Origin: Rhodocyclaceae bacterium
Lineage (GTDB): Bacteria; Pseudomonadota; Gammaproteobacteria; Burkholderiales; Usitatibacteraceae
Length of the DNA: 64,000 bases
Reading direction: 5' to 3'
NCBI GenBank assembly: GCA_020247545.1
Contig: JADCIX010000001.1
Span: 62,001 to 126,000, forward strand
The stretch's first letter is position 1; each line of letters begins with the position of its first letter. The notes below the pieces were generated by a model that had not been told where the DNA came from, ran no database searches, and was given only the letters and a program-made list of their open reading frames with translations. A program made the translations under genes and the position numbers. This document shows, piece by piece, positions 1 to 9,862 of the stretch.

Positions 1-2
1 AG

Positions 3-440
3 GTGATGGACGCTCTGGCGGAGTCTGCCGAATTGATTCTGCCACGCTCGTTGGTTGAAAATGAGGTGGTGCGGCTACAGGATCAGGCAGTGCAGGATCT
101 GCAAGCCCGTGGCATGACCACCAAGGATTTACAGTTGCCGGCTGAATTATTTGTTGAGCGCGCAGAAAAGCGCGTCAAGTTGGGTCTGATCTTGAGTGAA
201 GTGGTGAAAGCGCATGAACTTCGTGCGAAACCTGAGCAGATCCGTGCCGCGGTTGAAGAGCATGCCGAGAGTTTTGAAGACCCGGCGCAGATGGTGCGTT
301 GGTACTATAGCGATCCGCAGCGTCTGGGTGAAGTCGAAGCGCTGGTGATTGAAGAAAACGTCGTCGCTTGGGCAGAGCAGCAGATGACAGTAACCGCGAC
401 GTCGAAGACGTTTGATGAGTTCATGGAAATTAAGCGCTAG
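3..440 (+). CDS. tig: Trigger factor, C-terminal part (cut by window edge)
   Basis: This is the C-terminal 145 residues of a ribosome-associated chaperone; the gene starts before the window. The segment is rich in charged, helical sequence (LPRSLVENEV, then several E/K-rich stretches), as in the substrate-binding C-terminal arms of trigger factor. Identity rests mainly on context: it lies 33 bp upstream of clpP and clpX, the usual tig-clpP-clpX order. The N-terminal ribosome-binding domain and the PPIase domain are not visible. The reading frame is open to the left edge, so the first in-frame GTG at position 3 is not the true start. Confidence 0.9.
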   Translation: MMDALAESAELILPRSLVENEVVRLQDQAVQDLQARGMTTKDLQLPAELFVERAEKRVKLGLILSEVVKAHELRAKPEQIRAAVEEHAESFEDPAQMVRWYYSDPQRLGEVEALVIEENVVAWAEQQMTVTATSKTFDEFMEIKR

Positions 441-473
441 CGGATTGCCGCCAAGCGTACTTTTGGAGACAAG

Positions 474-1151
474 ATGAAGAGCATGTACGATTTTCAGTCT
501 CGTGCCTACGACCTGACCGGAATGGCGCCGGCACATCCCGACGACTATCGGGCGCAGGGCTTGGGTATGGTTCCGATGGTCATTGAGCAATCGGGGCGGG
601 GCGAGCGGGCATTCGATATCTACTCGCGTCTGTTAAAAGAGCGCGTCATCTTTTTGGTTGGTGAAGTCAACGACGGCACTGCGAATTTGATCGTTGCTCA
701 GCTGTTGTTCCTTGAAAGCGAAAATCCCGATAAGGATATTTCGCTTTACATCAATTCGCCCGGGGGATCGGTTACCGCAGGCTTGGCGATGTATGACACC
801 ATGCAGTTCATCAAGCCGGATGTGTCTACCTTGTGCACTGGCTTTGCCGCGAGTATGGGGGCCTTTCTGCTTGCCGCCGGAGAAAAGGGCAAGCGGCTTT
901 GTCTGCCGAACTCACGCGTCATGATTCACCAGGTATCGGGTGGATTCCGAGGCCAAGCGTCGGATATTGCCATCCACGCCAAAGAAACGTTGTTCCTGAA
1001 AAACCGCTTGAACGAGATCATGGCCAAGCACACCGGGCAGCCGATCGAGGCGGTCGAAAGAGACACTGATCGCGACAATTTTCTCTCAGCGGAAGAAGCG
1101 CAAAAGTACGGTATCATCGACCGCATATTGGAAAACCGCAGCCAGGCGTAA
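474..1151 (+). CDS. clpP: ATP-dependent Clp protease proteolytic subunit
   Basis: Serine peptidase that forms the tetradecameric chamber of ClpXP and degrades unfolded and tagged cytosolic proteins. At 225 residues it has a slightly long N-terminus before the conserved [15 protein letters not shown] segment. Catalytic Ser127 sits in ASMGA, His152 in MIHQ, and the acid is in the DTDRDNF segment near residue 201. The ATG at 474 follows a good TGGAGA ribosome site at about 10 nt. Its partner clpX lies 89 bp downstream, so the two are probably co-transcribed, and tig is directly upstream. Nothing looks broken. Confidence 0.98.
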   Translation: MKSMYDFQSRAYDLTGMAPAHPDDYRAQGLGMVPMVIEQSGRGERAFDIYSRLLKERVIFLVGEVNDGTANLIVAQLLFLESENPDKDISLYINSPGGSVTAGLAMYDTMQFIKPDVSTLCTGFAASMGAFLLAAGEKGKRLCLPNSRVMIHQVSGGFRGQASDIAIHAKETLFLKNRLNEIMAKHTGQPIEAVERDTDRDNFLSAEEAQKYGIIDRILENRSQA

Positions 1152-1240
1152 TCTTGGTTTAGGCGGCCCCCAACCGGGTGGCAGAGCCGCCCTCGCGGTA
1201 GAGCGATGTTGCTCATTATTGTTGCGAGCGAAGGTCCAGC

Positions 1241-2506
1241 ATGTCAGAAAAAACCGGCGAAAAACTGCTCTACTGTTCCTTCTGTGGCAAAAGCCAGCAC
1301 GAGGTCCGTAAGTTGATCGCCGGGCCGTCGGTTTTTATCTGTGACGAGTGTATTGACCTCTGTAACGACATCATTCGTGAAGAGGCGCAAGCCGACCCCG
1401 CAATAAAAAATAGCAAGCACGAATTACCGACACCGCAGGAAATCTGTGAGATCCTCGATCAATATGTCATTGATCAGATTCAGGCAAAGAAGATTCTGTC
1501 CGTAGCGGTCTATAACCACTACAAACGGCTTAAGGCCGGACCCAAAGAATCAGAAGTCGAACTGGCCAAGTCCAACATTCTGCTGATCGGACCCACCGGA
1601 TCCGGTAAAACACTGTTGGCACAGACACTGGCGCGCTTGCTGAATGTGCCATTCGTAATTGCCGACGCGACGACATTAACCGAGGCAGGTTACGTCGGTG
1701 AAGACGTGGAGAACATTATTCAGAAGCTGCTGCAAAAGTGTGACTACGATATCGAAAAGGCGCAACGAGGCATTGTCTATATCGACGAAATCGACAAGAT
1801 TTCCCGCAAGTCGGATAACCCGTCAATTACCCGAGACGTTTCCGGTGAAGGTGTACAGCAAGCATTACTCAAGTTGATTGAGGGAACCATTGCTTCGGTG
1901 CCACCACAGGGCGGTCGCAAGCATCCCAATCAAGAGTTTGTCCAGCTCGACACTACCAACATTTTGTTTATCTGTGGCGGGGCCTTTAGCGGTCTCGAAA
2001 AAGTTATTCAAAACCGCACCGACAAAGTGGGAATTGGCTTTGGTGCGGATGTCAGAAGCGGTAAAGATCGCATCGCGAATAATCAGTTATTGCGGGATGT
2101 TGAGCCGGAAGATCTTATCAAATACGGCCTGATCCCAGAGTTTGTCGGACGTTTGCCGGTAGTTGCAACGCTGGAAGAACTTGATGTCAAGGCGTTGGTG
2201 AGAATTCTGACGGAGCCTAAGAATGCGCTCACCAAGCAGTACGAAAAGCTGTTCGCGATGGAAAACGTTACGCTGGAGTTTCGCGAGACCGCGCTTGCCG
2301 CCATTGCCAAGCGCGCGTTAGAGCGTAAGACCGGGGCACGCGGGTTGCGGTCGATCATCGAACACGCACTGCTGGATGTGATGTTTGAGCTGCCGTCTTT
2401 GAGCAACGTCGAAAAAGTCGTGGTCGACGAGGGCACCATTTTGGGCGACCAAAAGCCGATCCTGATGTACTCTGATCATCCAAAAGCGGTTGGTGCAGGC
2501 GGCTAG
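1241..2506 (+). CDS. clpX: ATP-dependent Clp protease ATP-binding subunit ClpX
   Basis: Hexameric AAA+ unfoldase that feeds substrates to ClpP. The N-terminal zinc-binding domain has four cysteines (C12, C15, C34, C37). Walker A is GPTGSGKT near residues 117-124 and Walker B is [10 protein letters not shown] near 178-187. The 421-residue length is normal for the family. It follows clpP and precedes lon, so the three proteolysis genes form one cluster. An ATG start with GAAGG upstream supports position 1241. Confidence 0.98.
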   Translation: MSEKTGEKLLYCSFCGKSQHEVRKLIAGPSVFICDECIDLCNDIIREEAQADPAIKNSKHELPTPQEICEILDQYVIDQIQAKKILSVAVYNHYKRLKAGPKESEVELAKSNILLIGPTGSGKTLLAQTLARLLNVPFVIADATTLTEAGYVGEDVENIIQKLLQKCDYDIEKAQRGIVYIDEIDKISRKSDNPSITRDVSGEGVQQALLKLIEGTIASVPPQGGRKHPNQEFVQLDTTNILFICGGAFSGLEKVIQNRTDKVGIGFGADVRSGKDRIANNQLLRDVEPEDLIKYGLIPEFVGRLPVVATLEELDVKALVRILTEPKNALTKQYEKLFAMENVTLEFRETALAAIAKRALERKTGARGLRSIIEHALLDVMFELPSLSNVEKVVVDEGTILGDQKPILMYSDHPKAVGAGG

Positions 2507-2650
2507 GTCGGCGTTTTTAAAGTTTTGCCCCGGAACGTACGCCGTGTCCTCTTGTATCAATCGGGTTTGCTCCCATCTACCTGGCTGGCGGAGATCTTCC
2601 AGCCAAAATAATGACTTCGGTACAAAGACGCCGAAAACTTGGTGAACTCA

Positions 2651-5056
2651 ATGAGCTCAATTTCTGTAGACGCAAACGTCCTTCCACTGCTGCCATTGCG
2701 AGATGTGGTGGTGTTCCCGCACATGGTCATTCCCTTGTTTGTCGGACGCCCCAAGTCGATCAAGGCGCTCGAAGCGGCCATGGAGGAGGGAAAAAACGTT
2801 GTGCTAGTGGCGCAGAAGTCTGCCGCCAACGACGATCCGACGCCCAAAGATCTATATGACGTTGGATCGGTTGCGGCGATTCTGCAGATGTTAAAGCTGC
2901 CGGATGGCACAGTGAAGGTGCTGGTGGAAGGCATGCATCGTGCCCGCATTAACCACGTGTTGTCTGTTAAGGAAAACTACGAAGCCGACATTACGCCCAT
3001 TCATCAATCAGAGGCAGACAACAACGAAGTCGAGGCGATGCGTCGTAGTTTGTTTGGGCAGTTTGACCAGTACGTAAAACTGAACAAGAAGATTCCGCCG
3101 GAGGTCTTGACTTCCCTGGCAGGCATCGAGAGCGCGAGTCGGCTGTCCGACACGATCGCAGCCCATCTGCCCCTCAAACTCGAGCAGAAGCAGCAGATCC
3201 TCGAAAATTTTGACGTACCGTTACGTTTAGAGCAGCTACTTGGCCTGCTCGAAACTGAGATTGACATTCTGCAAGTCGAAAAACGTATTCGTGGGCGTGT
3301 AAAACGCCAGATGGAAAAGTCGCAACGCGAATACTATTTGAACGAGCAGGTAAAGGCGATCCAGAAAGAGCTGGGTGAGACCGAAGAAGGGGCCGAAGTT
3401 GATGAACTGGAGAAAAAAATCAAGGCAGCCCACATGCCGAAAGAGGCGCGTGCGAAGTGTGAAGCTGAATTGAAGAAGCTCAAGCTGATGTCGCCGATGT
3501 CGGCTGAGGCGACCGTGGTCCGCAACTTCATTGATACCGTGGTTGGTTTGCCGTGGAAGAAAAAATCGAAGGTATCGTCAGACCTCGCGAGTGCGGAAAA
3601 GGTTCTCGATGCGGATCACTACGGACTGGAAAAGATCAAAGAGCGGATTGTCGAATATCTTGCGGTTCAGTCACGCGTTGACAAATTGAAGGCACCGATT
3701 CTGTGTTTGGTTGGGCCTCCTGGTGTCGGTAAGACCTCACTCGGCCAATCAATTGCCAAGGCGACAAATCGGAAGTTTGTCCGCATGTCACTTGGCGGTG
3801 TGCGTGACGAATCCGAGATCCGCGGGCATCGTCGGACTTATATCGGCTCGATGCCCGGCAAGATTTTGCAGAATATGGCAAAGGTAGGTGTGCGCAATCC
3901 ATTGTTCTTGCTGGATGAAGTCGACAAGATGGGGATGGACTTCCGAGGCGACCCGGCCAGTGCGTTGCTTGAGGTGCTCGATCCGGAGCAAAACCACACG
4001 TTTCAGGACCATTACGTTGAGGTCGATTTCGATCTTTCCGACGTGATGTTTGTTGCGACCTCAAACTCGTTTAACATTCCGCCCGCACTGTTGGACCGGA
4101 TGGAAGTCATTCGTTTGTCCGGTTACACCGAGGACGAAAAAATTCATATCGCTCGCCAGTATTTGTTGCCGAAGCAGATGAAGGCTAACGGCGTAAAGGA
4201 AGAAGAACTGGCAGTTGCTGATCAAGCGTTGCGCGATATCACGCGCTACTACACGCGAGAGGCCGGCGTGCGCGGCATGGATCGGGAGATCGCGAAGATC
4301 TGTCGCAAAGTGGTAAAGACGCAGATGACAAAGGCCAAAGATGGCAAGTCGCACATCACCGCGAAGAGCCTGGACAAGTACTTAGGCGTGCGTCGGTACA
4401 GTTATGGCATCGCTGAGAAAACCAATCAAGTCGGTCAAGTGACTGGATTGGCGTGGACCGAAGTTGGCGGCGAGTTGTTGACAGTGGAGACAGCCGTGTT
4501 ACCGGGCAAGGGGGTGATAAAGCGCACTGGCAAACTCGGTGATGTGATGCAGGAATCGATTGAGGCCGCCATTTCTGTCGTTCGCGCGCGCGCCAAGTTC
4601 TTGGGCATTGCGAATGATTTTTACGAGAAGAATGATCTTCACGTGCATTTGCCTGAAGGTGGTACGCCTAAAGACGGCCCCTCGGCGGGTATTGCAATTA
4701 CCACTGCCTTAGTCTCGGTGCTGACCGGTATTCCAGTTCGGTGCGACGTGGCGATGACGGGTGAAATCACGCTCCGTGGCGAAGTGCTGCCGATCGGCGG
4801 GCTCAAGGAAAAGCTGCTTGCCGCCGCGCGCGGCGGCATCAAGACAGTATTGATTCCCGAAGAAAATCAAAAGGACTTGGTGGAAATTCCGACCGAAATT
4901 ACGCGGGATTTGAAAATTATTCCAGTACGCTGGATTGATCAAGTGCTCGAAACAGCGCTTGAACGCAAGCCTGTGCCGTTGGTTGAATCCGAGGTGCCGC
5001 CGGCGGCAGCTGTGGTTGCGACCAAGGACGAAAAACCGGTGGTTACCAAGCACTAA
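2651..5056 (+). CDS. lon: Lon protease (endopeptidase La)
   Basis: ATP-dependent cytosolic protease for misfolded and regulatory proteins. It has the Lon N-terminal substrate domain ([15 protein letters not shown] near residue 11), an AAA+ module (Walker A GPPGVGKT near 355-362, Walker B LLDEVDKM) and a C-terminal Ser-Lys protease domain. The catalytic Ser is about 678 in GPSAG and the Lys about 721 in GGLKEK. I chose the ATG at 2651 because [18 protein letters not shown] resembles the usual Lon start; the frame is also open from a TTG at 2639, giving four extra residues. It lies downstream of clpX with a 144-bp gap that may hold its own promoter. I did not identify a clear heat-shock promoter. 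Confidence 0.97.
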   Translation: MSSISVDANVLPLLPLRDVVVFPHMVIPLFVGRPKSIKALEAAMEEGKNVVLVAQKSAANDDPTPKDLYDVGSVAAILQMLKLPDGTVKVLVEGMHRARINHVLSVKENYEADITPIHQSEADNNEVEAMRRSLFGQFDQYVKLNKKIPPEVLTSLAGIESASRLSDTIAAHLPLKLEQKQQILENFDVPLRLEQLLGLLETEIDILQVEKRIRGRVKRQMEKSQREYYLNEQVKAIQKELGETEEGAEVDELEKKIKAAHMPKEARAKCEAELKKLKLMSPMSAEATVVRNFIDTVVGLPWKKKSKVSSDLASAEKVLDADHYGLEKIKERIVEYLAVQSRVDKLKAPILCLVGPPGVGKTSLGQSIAKATNRKFVRMSLGGVRDESEIRGHRRTYIGSMPGKILQNMAKVGVRNPLFLLDEVDKMGMDFRGDPASALLEVLDPEQNHTFQDHYVEVDFDLSDVMFVATSNSFNIPPALLDRMEVIRLSGYTEDEKIHIARQYLLPKQMKANGVKEEELAVADQALRDITRYYTREAGVRGMDREIAKICRKVVKTQMTKAKDGKSHITAKSLDKYLGVRRYSYGIAEKTNQVGQVTGLAWTEVGGELLTVETAVLPGKGVIKRTGKLGDVMQESIEAAISVVRARAKFLGIANDFYEKNDLHVHLPEGGTPKDGPSAGIAITTALVSVLTGIPVRCDVAMTGEITLRGEVLPIGGLKEKLLAAARGGIKTVLIPEENQKDLVEIPTEITRDLKIIPVRWIDQVLETALERKPVPLVESEVPPAAAVVATKDEKPVVTKH

Positions 5057-5154
5057 TTGGGAAATTATGGCCGATGGTGCTGGCAAACCGGTCATGACGC
5101 GTGTGGCGTCAAATGGAAAAATCGCGGTATGGCCTATCTGGCGCGCTTTTTCGC

Positions 5155-5184
5155 TTGACACCCGACGGCGCAAAACGCTATAAA
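5155..5184 (+). promoter_or_regulatory. Sigma-70-type promoter for hupB
   Basis: A consensus -35 TTGACA (5155-5160) and a -10 TATAAA (5179-5184) are separated by 18 bp. This predicts a start near 5191 and a leader of about 185 nt before hupB. The 319-bp lon-hupB spacer holds this promoter and otherwise nothing I can recognise. A strong promoter fits an abundant nucleoid protein. Confidence 0.75.
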
Positions 5185-5375
5185 TTGATTGCTACTTTTG
5201 CGCAGCGAACCGTTGTCAACAATGTGGCGCTATCGTGATTGCTGGCCCCATCTCCTCGACGCCGCCAGACTCACCAGACAAAATCCCAATATCCGCTACG
5301 TTCTAATTCCCACTACGCGCAACACTCTGACGGCCCTTAGAGAGTCGCGCGCCATTTTTACTTGAGAGGTTTCCC

Positions 5376-5648
5376 TTGAATAAGACCGAGATGATCGAAA
5401 CGGTATCCAAATCTGCAGATATTTCCAAAGCAGCGGCTGGGCGAGCAGTTGAGGCAATGATTGGTGCAGTGCGTACCTCGCTGAAGAAAGGTCAGATGGT
5501 TACCATCGTCGGTTTCGGAACTTTTTACGTCGGCAAACGCGCTGCGAGAAGCGGTCGCAATCCGCGCACCGGTGTGGCGATTAAGATCAAGGCTGCCAAG
5601 GTGCCGAAGTTCAGAGCTGGAAAAGCACTCAAAGATGCGTTAAACTAG
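5376..5648 (+). CDS. hupB: DNA-binding protein HU
   Basis: Small histone-like protein that bends and compacts DNA as a dimer. Its 90 residues match the family length, with the N-terminal helical dimerisation part ([11 protein letters not shown]) and the beta-arm motif [11 protein letters not shown] near residues 61-71. The start is a TTG codon preceded by GAGAGG at 7 nt; the first in-frame ATG would remove five conserved residues, so TTG is preferred. It sits downstream of lon behind its own strong promoter, as in many proteobacteria. Confidence 0.97.
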   Translation: MNKTEMIETVSKSADISKAAAGRAVEAMIGAVRTSLKKGQMVTIVGFGTFYVGKRAARSGRNPRTGVAIKIKAAKVPKFRAGKALKDALN

Positions 5649-5659
5649 CGGACTTTGCA

Positions 5660-5735
5660 GGGTGCTTAGCTCAGCTGGTAGAGCGTCGCCCTTACAAGGC
5701 GAATGTCGGGGGTTCGAGCCCCTCAGCACCCACCA
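5660..5735 (+). tRNA. tRNA-Val (anticodon TAC)
   Basis: This 76-nt cloverleaf has acceptor arms GGGTGCT/AGCACCC, an anticodon stem TCGCC/GGCGA with loop CTTACAA, anticodon TAC at 5693-5695, the T-loop GGTTCGAGCC and an encoded CCA end. It starts 11 bp after hupB and is followed 57 bp later by tRNA-Asp. Confidence 0.97.
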
Positions 5736-5792
5736 GTAAATCTGGAGCTGCTGTTCTCACTGAAATGTTTTTCTTCAGAGAGCGCATCCAAT

Positions 5793-5869
5793 GGAGTGGT
5801 AGTTCAGTTGGTTAGAATACCGGCCTGTCACGCCGGGGGTCGCGGGTTCGAGTCCCGTCCACTCCGCCA
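5793..5869 (+). tRNA. tRNA-Asp (anticodon GTC)
   Basis: This 77-nt tRNA has acceptor GGAGTGG paired with CCACTCC, anticodon GTC at 5827-5829, T-loop GGTTCGAGTC and an encoded CCA. It is probably transcribed with tRNA-Val and ends just before a terminator hairpin. Confidence 0.97.
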
Positions 5870-5876
5870 ACGCATA

Positions 5877-5904
5877 GGGCAGACCTTCCAGGCTGCCCTT
5901 TTTT
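5877..5904 (+). terminator. Rho-independent terminator after the tRNA pair
   Basis: The stem GGGCAG (5877-5882) pairs with CTGCCC (5893-5898) and is followed directly by a run of six T. It ends the hupB-tRNA-Val-tRNA-Asp transcript and lies about 30 bp before ppiD. Confidence 0.85.
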
Positions 5905-5934
5905 ATTGCTATAGATCGTTATGAAACTGCGCCT

Positions 5935-7839
5935 ATGTTAGAACTCATCCGTTCCGCCGCAAAAACCTGGATTGCCAAAGTCATTCTGGCGCTCATTACC
6001 ATCCCATTCGCCTTGTGGGGCGTCGAATCCTACATTCGTACTGCACCCGGCACCAATATCATCGCCAAAGTTGGTGGCGACAAAGTCACCGGACAAGAGT
6101 TTGATAACGCGGTCAGGACGCAACTCGACCAGCTGCGTCAGCGTTTTGGCGGCCAAATTGATGCATCAATTATGGATAACCCCGAGATGCGCAAAGGCGT
6201 ACTCGACCAGTTGATCGACCAGCGCGTGCTCGACAAAACAACCAAGGGCGGCACGATGGCCGTAAGCGACGCGCGCCTGCGTGAATTGATTGTCAACAAC
6301 CCCAATTTCATGGACAACGGCCAGTTCTCTCCAGCACTCTACGAGCGCATCTTGAAGGCACAGGGTTATTCGGCCACGTCGTTTGAAGCTGCATTACGCC
6401 AGGACACCGAGCGTCAGCAGTTCCTCGATAGTGTTTCCAACACCGCCATTGTTTCCAACACCGCCATCAAAGCTTACCTGCAAGCCAGCGAACAGTCTCG
6501 CGAGATCGCAGTGGTGTTTGTCTCCCCGGCGACCTTCCTCGACAAGGTTAAGGTCACTCCGGAGCAGGCGCAGGCGTTCTATGACAAGAACAAAGCGGAG
6601 TTCACCATTCCCGAGCAAGCGCGTGCGGAATACATCGAGTTGTCGGTGGATGCGCTCGCCCCGGCCATCGCCGTCACCGCTGATGAGGTCAAGGCTTACT
6701 ACGAGACAAACAAAACCCGTTACGTCACCAAAGAAGAACGCAAAGCTTCACATATCCTGATTAGCGTCGCAAAAGACGCGAAGGACGCGGACAAAAAAGC
6801 CGCTGAAGAAAAGGCCAACAAGTTGTTCGCACAACTGAAAAATAATCCTAAAGACTTTGCTGACCTGGCGAAGAAAAACTCGCAGGACCCGGGGTCAGCC
6901 GCCAACGGTGGCGACCTCGGGTTCTTCAGCCGCGGCATGATGGTGCCGCAGTTTGACAAAGCGGCGTTCGAGGGCAAGAAGGACGAATTGCTTGGCCCGG
7001 TCCAAACTGACTTCGGCTACCACATCATTCGTGTCACCGACATCAAGCCGGAGAAGGGTAAGTCGCTGGCCGATGTGACACCAGAGATCGAGGGTGAACT
7101 GAAAAAACAGAAGGCCTCGCGCAAATTTGCCGAACTCGCAGAGAAGTTTTCCAACGCCGCGTTTGAGCAACCGTCGTCGCTAAAGGCTGTGGCGGAAGTC
7201 ACAGGACTGCCGATCAAGCAGTCGCCATTTTTTGCCAAAGGGCAGGCGTTTCAGCCGCCGTTCAATAACGCCAAGTTATCGACCGCGTTGTTTAGCGACG
7301 AAGTATTGAAAAACAAGCGCAATACGGAAGCCATCGAAGTTGGTGCCAATACGTTGGTGGTTGCACGTGTGTTGGAATCAAAACCTGCAGTTGTGCGTCC
7401 ATTCTCGGAACTGCAGATTGGTCTGATCCAGCGCTTGGCGCGCGAGGAAGCAACCAAACTTGCCAAGGCCGATGGTGAGGCGAAACTTGCCGCCCTGAAA
7501 GCCGGAAAAGATGAGACTAAGTTTCCGGCTGCGCTTGCCGTAAGTAAGGCAAGCCCGGGTGGACTGCAGTCGGGTGTGATTGAAACGGCCATGCGCGCGA
7601 ACCCAAAGAGCCTGCCGGCTTATGTCGGATACGCGGACCCATCAGGTACCTATGCGTTGATCAAGGTAACAAAGGTGGTCGAGGCAGCGGTACCGGATGA
7701 AGCGAAGCTCACGGCAACCCGCCAACGTTTGCAGCAGACGCTGGGGCAAAAAGAACTCGTGTCGGTGATTGCGCAGCTCCGCAGCGATGTGGGCGTTTCT
7801 ATCTCGCCGGGTGCGACCGATAAGAAGGCTGAAAAGTAA
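5935..7839 (+). CDS. ppiD: Periplasmic folding factor PpiD (SurA N-terminal plus PPIC domain)
   Basis: Inner-membrane-anchored chaperone with a parvulin-type prolyl isomerase domain, facing the periplasm and assisting newly exported proteins. A single membrane segment lies near residues 12-32 (KVILALITIPFALWG). A SurA-like region follows (about 35-200). One PPIC domain spans about 270-371, from KASHILISV to FGYHIIRV. At 634 residues it matches PpiD. The lon-hupB-ppiD order is the classic context. Lys/Ala-rich linkers in the C-terminal half are normal. Confidence 0.95.
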   Translation: MLELIRSAAKTWIAKVILALITIPFALWGVESYIRTAPGTNIIAKVGGDKVTGQEFDNAVRTQLDQLRQRFGGQIDASIMDNPEMRKGVLDQLIDQRVLDKTTKGGTMAVSDARLRELIVNNPNFMDNGQFSPALYERILKAQGYSATSFEAALRQDTERQQFLDSVSNTAIVSNTAIKAYLQASEQSREIAVVFVSPATFLDKVKVTPEQAQAFYDKNKAEFTIPEQARAEYIELSVDALAPAIAVTADEVKAYYETNKTRYVTKEERKASHILISVAKDAKDADKKAAEEKANKLFAQLKNNPKDFADLAKKNSQDPGSAANGGDLGFFSRGMMVPQFDKAAFEGKKDELLGPVQTDFGYHIIRVTDIKPEKGKSLADVTPEIEGELKKQKASRKFAELAEKFSNAAFEQPSSLKAVAEVTGLPIKQSPFFAKGQAFQPPFNNAKLSTALFSDEVLKNKRNTEAIEVGANTLVVARVLESKPAVVRPFSELQIGLIQRLAREEATKLAKADGEAKLAALKAGKDETKFPAALAVSKASPGGLQSGVIETAMRANPKSLPAYVGYADPSGTYALIKVTKVVEAAVPDEAKLTATRQRLQQTLGQKELVSVIAQLRSDVGVSISPGATDKKAEK

Positions 7840-7887
7840 TCCGGGCTGTCGCTCTGCTGCCACGCTGCGCTAGCCGGGCATCTGTTG

Positions 7888-8814
7888 CTACAGCACGGAC
7901 AGGTCCGGGCGCACCGATTGCTTCATGCCAAACGGATCACGCGGGTTGTTCTGCTGTGCGATGTCATCAAGGCGCATTTGCACAGTCGCCATGATCTTTG
8001 GGTGAGTAATGATGTAAAAGCGCTGGTTGCGAATGGCGTCGAAGGTGATGCGTGAGACATCCGCAGCCGTCAACTTGCCGGATGAAACCGCTTTATGTGT
8101 CATGGATTGTGCCAGTTTCATCGACGCGGTCGGACTATCGTCGTTGAGCAATGCCGATGGCCGTACGCGGTGTGATTGGCTGATGCCGGTTGGCACAAAT
8201 GCGGGGCATAACACGCTGCAATCAAGCCGGCGTCCGTGACCTTCGGCGCTGTCCTGTCCTTGTGCCTGGACCGCACCTAGATCATGGTAGAGCGTCTCTG
8301 AGAGTGCCACCACCGCATGTTTGGAAACGTTGTACGCGCCCATGAGTTGTGGGGATAACAGTCCGGCCATCGAGGCGGTGTTGACGATGTGGCCTTCGTA
8401 CTCCGGATCCGCCTTGGCCTGTTCGAGCATGAGTGGGGTGAAGACTCTGACGCCGTGGATCACACCCCAGACATTGACGCCCAGCACCCAATCCCAGTCT
8501 TTGACCGTGTTTTCCCACACCAACCCGCCTGAGCCAACGCCGGCGTTGTTGAAGAGCAGATTAACGCCGCCAAAGGACGAGAGGGCCAACGCGGCGAGGG
8601 ATTCAACATCCGCCGCTTTGCTGACGTCACAAACTGCGGTGACCGCAGTTGCACCTTTCGCTCCGACTAGCTTTTTAGTCTCGTCGAGCGGCCCCGGTTG
8701 AATGTCGGCCAGCACCAAACGCATGCCAAGCCCGGCTGCTGTCAAGGCAAACTCGCGACCAAAGCCAGAACCCGCGCCGGTGATCACCGCAACGCGGTTT
8801 GAAAATACTTGCAT
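7888..8814 (-). CDS. Short-chain dehydrogenase/reductase
   Basis: NAD(P)-dependent oxidoreductase of the classical SDR family; the substrate is unknown. It has the cofactor motif TGAGSGFG (residues 12-19), NNAG in the central strand and a YNVSK catalytic pair near residues 160-164. I placed the start at the ATG at 8814; a TTG four codons upstream (8826) is the alternative. It lies 86 bp downstream of fabI on the same strand, so co-transcription is likely, but that does not prove a role in fatty acid synthesis. The ~308-residue length is long for an SDR, with an extended C-terminal tail. Confidence 0.85.
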   Translation of the reverse strand: MQVFSNRVAVITGAGSGFGREFALTAAGLGMRLVLADIQPGPLDETKKLVGAKGATAVTAVCDVSKAADVESLAALALSSFGGVNLLFNNAGVGSGGLVWENTVKDWDWVLGVNVWGVIHGVRVFTPLMLEQAKADPEYEGHIVNTASMAGLLSPQLMGAYNVSKHAVVALSETLYHDLGAVQAQGQDSAEGHGRRLDCSVLCPAFVPTGISQSHRVRPSALLNDDSPTASMKLAQSMTHKAVSSGKLTAADVSRITFDAIRNQRFYIITHPKIMATVQMRLDDIAQQNNPRDPFGMKQSVRPDLSVL

Positions 8815-8900
8815 ATAAGAACCCAATCTCTAATAGGGACCGGTGTTTCCAGCCAAAAACGACTGAAAAAGCCCGCCAGTAAAGGACTTTTTTAAAAAGA

Positions 8901-9683
8901 CTAGTGCGGCATTCCCGCGACGACGGTGTTAAACCCCGCGTCGACGTATGTGACCTCACCGGTAATGCCACTCGCCAAGTCGCTCATCAGGAACGCGGCG
9001 ACATTGCCGACTTCTTCTTGCGTGACGCCGCGTCGGAGGGGCGCATGTTCTTCGAAGAATCCCAGCATCTCACGAAATCCCGCTATCCCGGCCGCAGCTA
9101 GAGTCTTGATCGGCCCGGCAGAGATGGCGTTGGCGCGAATACCGCGCGGCCCAAGGCTGGCGGCGAGGTAACGGGTGACGGCCTCAAGGCTCGCCTTGGC
9201 GGTGCCCATGGTGTTGTAGTTAGGCACCACCCGCTCCGCACCGAGGTAGGAGAGCGTCAGTAGTGCCGCTGTCGGGTTCATCATCGGCAGTGCGGCTTTG
9301 GCCATCGCCGCGTAGCTGTAGCTGGAGATATCGTGTGCGACACGAAAACTCTCGCGCGACAGGCCTTCCAAAAAGTCGCCCATGATGGCCTCTTTGGGCG
9401 CAAACGCGATGGCGTGGACAAACCCATCGAAGGTTCCCCATTCCGCCTTAAGGCTGTCAAAACACGCTGCAATCTCGTCGTCGCGTGTGACATCACATGG
9501 CAGCACAATTTTGCCGCCGAAATCCGGCACCAGCTTGTGTACCCGGTCTTTGATGCCATCACCTGCGTAGGTGAAGGCCAGTTCGGCGCCTTCGCGATGC
9601 ATCGCCTTGGCGATACCGTAGGCGATCGAGCGGTTGGAAAGGAGGCCGGTGACAAGTATTTTTTTGTTGGCGAGAAAACCCAC
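8901..9683 (-). CDS. fabI: Enoyl-[acyl-carrier-protein] reductase FabI
   Basis: Catalyses the last reduction of each fatty acid elongation cycle (trans-2-enoyl-ACP to acyl-ACP) in the cytosol. The N-terminus [19 protein letters not shown] and the catalytic Tyr/Lys in NYNTMGTAK (about Y155 and K162) are diagnostic of FabI rather than FabL or FabV. I chose the GTG at 9683: GGAG lies 7 nt upstream of it, and it gives the usual M-G-F-L start. The longer frame from an ATG at 9704 adds seven residues that the ribosome site itself overlaps. It heads a short operon with the SDR. Confidence 0.96.
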   Translation of the reverse strand: MGFLANKKILVTGLLSNRSIAYGIAKAMHREGAELAFTYAGDGIKDRVHKLVPDFGGKIVLPCDVTRDDEIAACFDSLKAEWGTFDGFVHAIAFAPKEAIMGDFLEGLSRESFRVAHDISSYSYAAMAKAALPMMNPTAALLTLSYLGAERVVPNYNTMGTAKASLEAVTRYLAASLGPRGIRANAISAGPIKTLAAAGIAGFREMLGFFEEHAPLRRGVTQEEVGNVAAFLMSDLASGITGEVTYVDAGFNTVVAGMPH

Positions 9684-9862
9684 GAGTCCACTCCAGAGAG
9701 ACATAAAATGTGGGAAGAGTTTAGCCTAAGCCACCCCCGAACAAGGAATTCGATGTCGCCAGTAGCAAGTGCGGCCGCAAGACAGATGCCTCCGGCCACA
9801 TCCAATTCGAAAACTGCATGGCTGCTCGTCGTGGCGGTACAATTCTCCACCGAGGCGTCTGA

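Noticed and set aside
5703-5924. 73-codon frame across tRNA-Val and tRNA-Asp
   Set aside because: It spans two tRNA genes and a terminator, so it is not coding.
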